A DNA stretch of 7,801 bases from positions 1 through 7,801 of the forward strand of contig JAQCAN010000113.1 in NCBI GenBank assembly GCA_027621335.1, in the 5' to 3' direction. Below the pieces are notes generated by a model that saw only the letters and a list, made by a program, of their open reading frames with translations, was not told the DNA's origin and searched no databases. The first letter of the stretch is position 1. Each line of letters opens with the position of its first letter. A program made the translations under genes and the position numbers. The DNA is from Bacteroidota bacterium (GTDB lineage Bacteria; Bacteroidota; Bacteroidia; Flavobacteriales_D; JABDKJ01). Below, piece after piece: positions 6,161-7,801 of the stretch.

Positions 6161-6799
6161 TCATGGAAGGTCAGGCTGAGGGGTCACCCTCAGGTAGTCC
6201 TTTACCTTTTTATACCCTTTAGGGAAGCGTTCATCAGCCTCTGCATCGCTGAGAGAAGGAGAGATAATGACGTCCTCACCCTGTTTCCAGTCCGCTGGTG
6301 TGGCCACCTTATAATCAGCTGTTAATTGCAGGCTATCGATGACCCTTAATATCTCGTCAAAATTTCGACCTGTGGAAGGAGGATAGGTCAAGGTGAGCTT
6401 GACCTTTTTATCATCTCCTATGACGAAGACCGACCTTACCGTGGTCTTGTCTGTCACTTCAGGCGCAATCATATCATATAGCTCTGCGATGGCCCTGTCC
6501 TCATCCGCAATGATGGGATAGTCCAAGATGGTGCCTTGGGTTTCGTTGATATCAGCGATCCAGGCCTTGTGCGAATCCAGTGGATCTACGGACAAGGCTA
6601 GAACCTTGGTCCTGCGCTTCTCGAATTCGGGGATAAGCCGTGAGACTGTGCCCAACTCTGTGGTACAGACCGGTGTGAAATCAGCAGGATGTGAGAACAG
6701 GACTCCCCAGTTCTCCCCCAGATACTCATAGAAATCAAGGGGACCTTTAGAGGTTTGGGCTTTGAAATTTGGAGCTGTAGCTCCTAACTTGATTGACAT
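6161..6799 (-). CDS. 1-Cys peroxiredoxin, Prx6 type
   Basis: This 212-residue cytoplasmic thiol peroxidase reduces hydrogen peroxide and organic peroxides. The active site is SHPADFTPVCTTE (36-48), with the peroxidatic Cys45 in the PxxxT/SxxC context. It is the only cysteine in the whole protein, so there is no resolving Cys and the sulfenic acid must be reduced by an outside thiol. Prx6-family marks include YPPSTGRNFDEILRVIDSLQ (about 139-158) and the C-terminal extension with WKQGEDVII (about 171-179) and a Phe-Pro-Lys-Gly segment. The length is typical of the Prx6 subgroup rather than the shorter AhpC or Tsa forms. The ATG at 6797-6799 follows the rhodanese-E1 gene by 27 bases, so both probably share a transcript that ends at the hairpin downstream. 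No Shine-Dalgarno motif is seen. The pairing with a sulfur-handling enzyme suggests a shared redox theme, but this is inference. Confidence 0.94.
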   Translation of the reverse strand: MSIKLGATAPNFKAQTSKGPLDFYEYLGENWGVLFSHPADFTPVCTTELGTVSRLIPEFEKRRTKVLALSVDPLDSHKAWIADINETQGTILDYPIIADEDRAIAELYDMIAPEVTDKTTVRSVFVIGDDKKVKLTLTYPPSTGRNFDEILRVIDSLQLTADYKVATPADWKQGEDVIISPSLSDAEADERFPKGYKKVKDYLRVTPQPDLP

Positions 6800-6826
6800 T
6801 GAAATGGAATTTACACGATGAATAGT
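6800..6826 (-). other. Short operon spacer
   Basis: The 27 bases between the stop of the rhodanese-E1 gene and the peroxiredoxin start contain no hairpin and no purine-rich ribosome site. The A/T-rich leader is typical of Bacteroidota initiation regions. The spacing supports co-transcription. Confidence 0.6.
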
Positions 6827-7801
6827 TCAATATTTGGCAAGGGATTGGTCGATCTCATCCGCGTAGGCCAAAATGCCTCCTTCCAGATTGTAGAGGTTGG
6901 AGAAACCGAACTTCTGTTCCAACAGTCGGATGACATCGGCACTGCGTTTTCCAGAGCGACAATGGACGATGACAGGCTTCTTGGAGTCGATTTTCTCCAC
7001 ATGGTCCAACACCGACCCTTTGGGGATGAGAAGACCTTGGATGTTGGCGATCTCGAATTCATAAGGTTCCCGTACATCGATGATCTGAATGTCCTCCTTG
7101 GCATCAAGCCTCTCTTTCAATTGCTTGACTGATACGCTTTTCACTTCCTGTTCCTCGGAGACCTCCTTCAAGCCGCAGAACTGCTCATAGTCGATGAGTT
7201 GGTTATCATCGGCATACTCTGTTCTGAATCGATGTGACTCATTCTTGGCTAAATTGAAGATGCGCGTTTCGAATACGGAGGCATCCAAGGTGAATAGCCG
7301 TCCTGAAAGGGGTTCGCCCACACCACTGGCCACTTTGATGACCTCATTGGCCTGAATGGAACCAATGATCCCTGGCAACACGCCTATAACGCCTCCTTCC
7401 GCGCAACTTGGCACCAAGCCCGGGGGTGGGGGAGCTGGGAATAGATCCCTGAAATTGGGGCCATAAAGGCCTTTGGCATCTTTATAGTTGAACACGCTGA
7501 CCTGACCTTCAAAACGGAAGATGCTGGCATAGACGTTCACCTTACCCAATTTGACAGAGGCATCATTGACCAGGTACCGAGTCGGGAAATTGTCCGTCCC
7601 ATCTGCGACTATATCGTAGTCCGCGATTATGCGAAGGGCATTCTCAGAGGTCAGCATCTCATTGTATAGGACGAATTTCACGTGTGGATTCTGAGCTTTC
7701 AAACGCTCCGCGGCTGCTTCGACCTTCGGCCTACCTATGTCAGCAGTGGTAAAAAGGACTTGGCGTTGGAGGTTGCTATCCTCTACCACATCGAAGTCCA
7801 C
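6827..7801 (-). CDS. MoeB/ThiF-type E1-like enzyme fused to rhodanese, 5'-truncated
   Basis: This is the C-terminal 324 residues of an adenylyltransferase that activates the Gly-Gly end of a ubiquitin-like sulfur carrier (MoaD or ThiS), with a rhodanese to supply sulfur, as in eukaryotic MOCS3. The visible part begins with VDFDVVEDSNLQRQ, which follows the GxGGLG nucleotide loop in relatives, so that loop lies outside the window. The first codon (GTG) is an internal Val, not a start. ATP-site residues in DGTDNFPTR (67-75) are present, as is the conserved Cys133 of SCAEGG. The zinc tetracysteine of E. coli MoeB is absent: the first CxxC is replaced by GPNFRDLF (114-121) and no second pair occurs. 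The rhodanese domain (about 222-324) has DVREPYEFE and the active loop CRSGKR (Cys281). Whether it serves molybdopterin, thiamin or another pathway cannot be told, since no carrier gene is in view. It lies just upstream of the peroxiredoxin gene. Confidence 0.93.
   Translation of the reverse strand: MDFDVVEDSNLQRQVLFTTADIGRPKVEAAAERLKAQNPHVKFVLYNEMLTSENALRIIADYDIVADGTDNFPTRYLVNDASVKLGKVNVYASIFRFEGQVSVFNYKDAKGLYGPNFRDLFPAPPPPGLVPSCAEGGVIGVLPGIIGSIQANEVIKVASGVGEPLSGRLFTLDASVFETRIFNLAKNESHRFRTEYADDNQLIDYEQFCGLKEVSEEQEVKSVSVKQLKERLDAKEDIQIIDVREPYEFEIANIQGLLIPKGSVLDHVEKIDSKKPVIVHCRSGKRSADVIRLLEQKFGFSNLYNLEGGILAYADEIDQSLAKY

Noticed and set aside
6811..7132. Frames opposite or overlapping the rhodanese domain
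   Set aside because: They overlap the clear CRSGKR rhodanese coding sequence and have no features of their own.
7799..7801. GTG at the right edge as the start of the E1-rhodanese gene
   Set aside because: It encodes the Val of VDFDVV, an internal conserved strand; the nucleotide-binding loop should lie upstream, beyond the window.

Overview
The window looks like chromosomal DNA from a member of the Bacteroidota, probably a marine or freshwater flavobacterium-like lineage. Three things point that way. The start codons have A/T-rich leaders without convincing Shine-Dalgarno motifs. The ThiF/MoeB-type enzyme is fused to a rhodanese and carries a GPNFRDLFPAPPPPG segment in place of the usual zinc cysteines, a form I associate with this phylum. 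The methyltransferase-like frame is of a membrane type also common there. This is recall, not a database result. No mobile element, phage gene, CRISPR array or RNA gene is visible. TGA and TAG both serve as ordinary stops at the ends of intact genes, so the genetic code is standard.

Layout. Bases 1-176 hold no convincing gene. Bases 177-2776 carry three membrane-protein genes on the minus strand, transcribed in the order six-helix K+-channel-like protein, MFS transporter, VIT/CCC1-type metal transporter. The first gap is 43 bases and the last two genes overlap by 20 bases, so this is probably one operon for ion handling. Bases 2777-3092 are a divergent intergenic stretch with one doubtful 46-codon hydrophobic frame. 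Bases 3093-3836 (plus strand) form one continuous frame for an isoprenylcysteine-methyltransferase-like membrane enzyme, broken by two in-frame stop codons (TGA at codon 47, TAG at codon 155). It overlaps, through ATGA, an intact lipoprotein gene predicted to be a beta-propeller of the SdiA-regulated/phytase-like type. That gene converges on an ammonium channel gene (amtB, minus strand) with only 9 bases between the stops. After a roughly 300-base non-coding stretch with a strong terminator come, on the minus strand, a 1-Cys peroxiredoxin and, 27 bases upstream of it, the 5'-truncated E1-like/rhodanese gene that runs off the right edge.

How the genes fit together. The left operon would move ions or small molecules across the inner membrane. 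The rhodanese-E1 enzyme and the peroxiredoxin form a likely sulfur/redox pair. AmtB stands alone without a visible glnK. The item most worth attention is the doubly interrupted methyltransferase frame. It is either a very young pseudogene, an assembly or sequencing artefact, or (least likely) a readthrough gene. Otherwise the region is ordinary housekeeping and transport content, and I do not see a convincing new multi-gene system.
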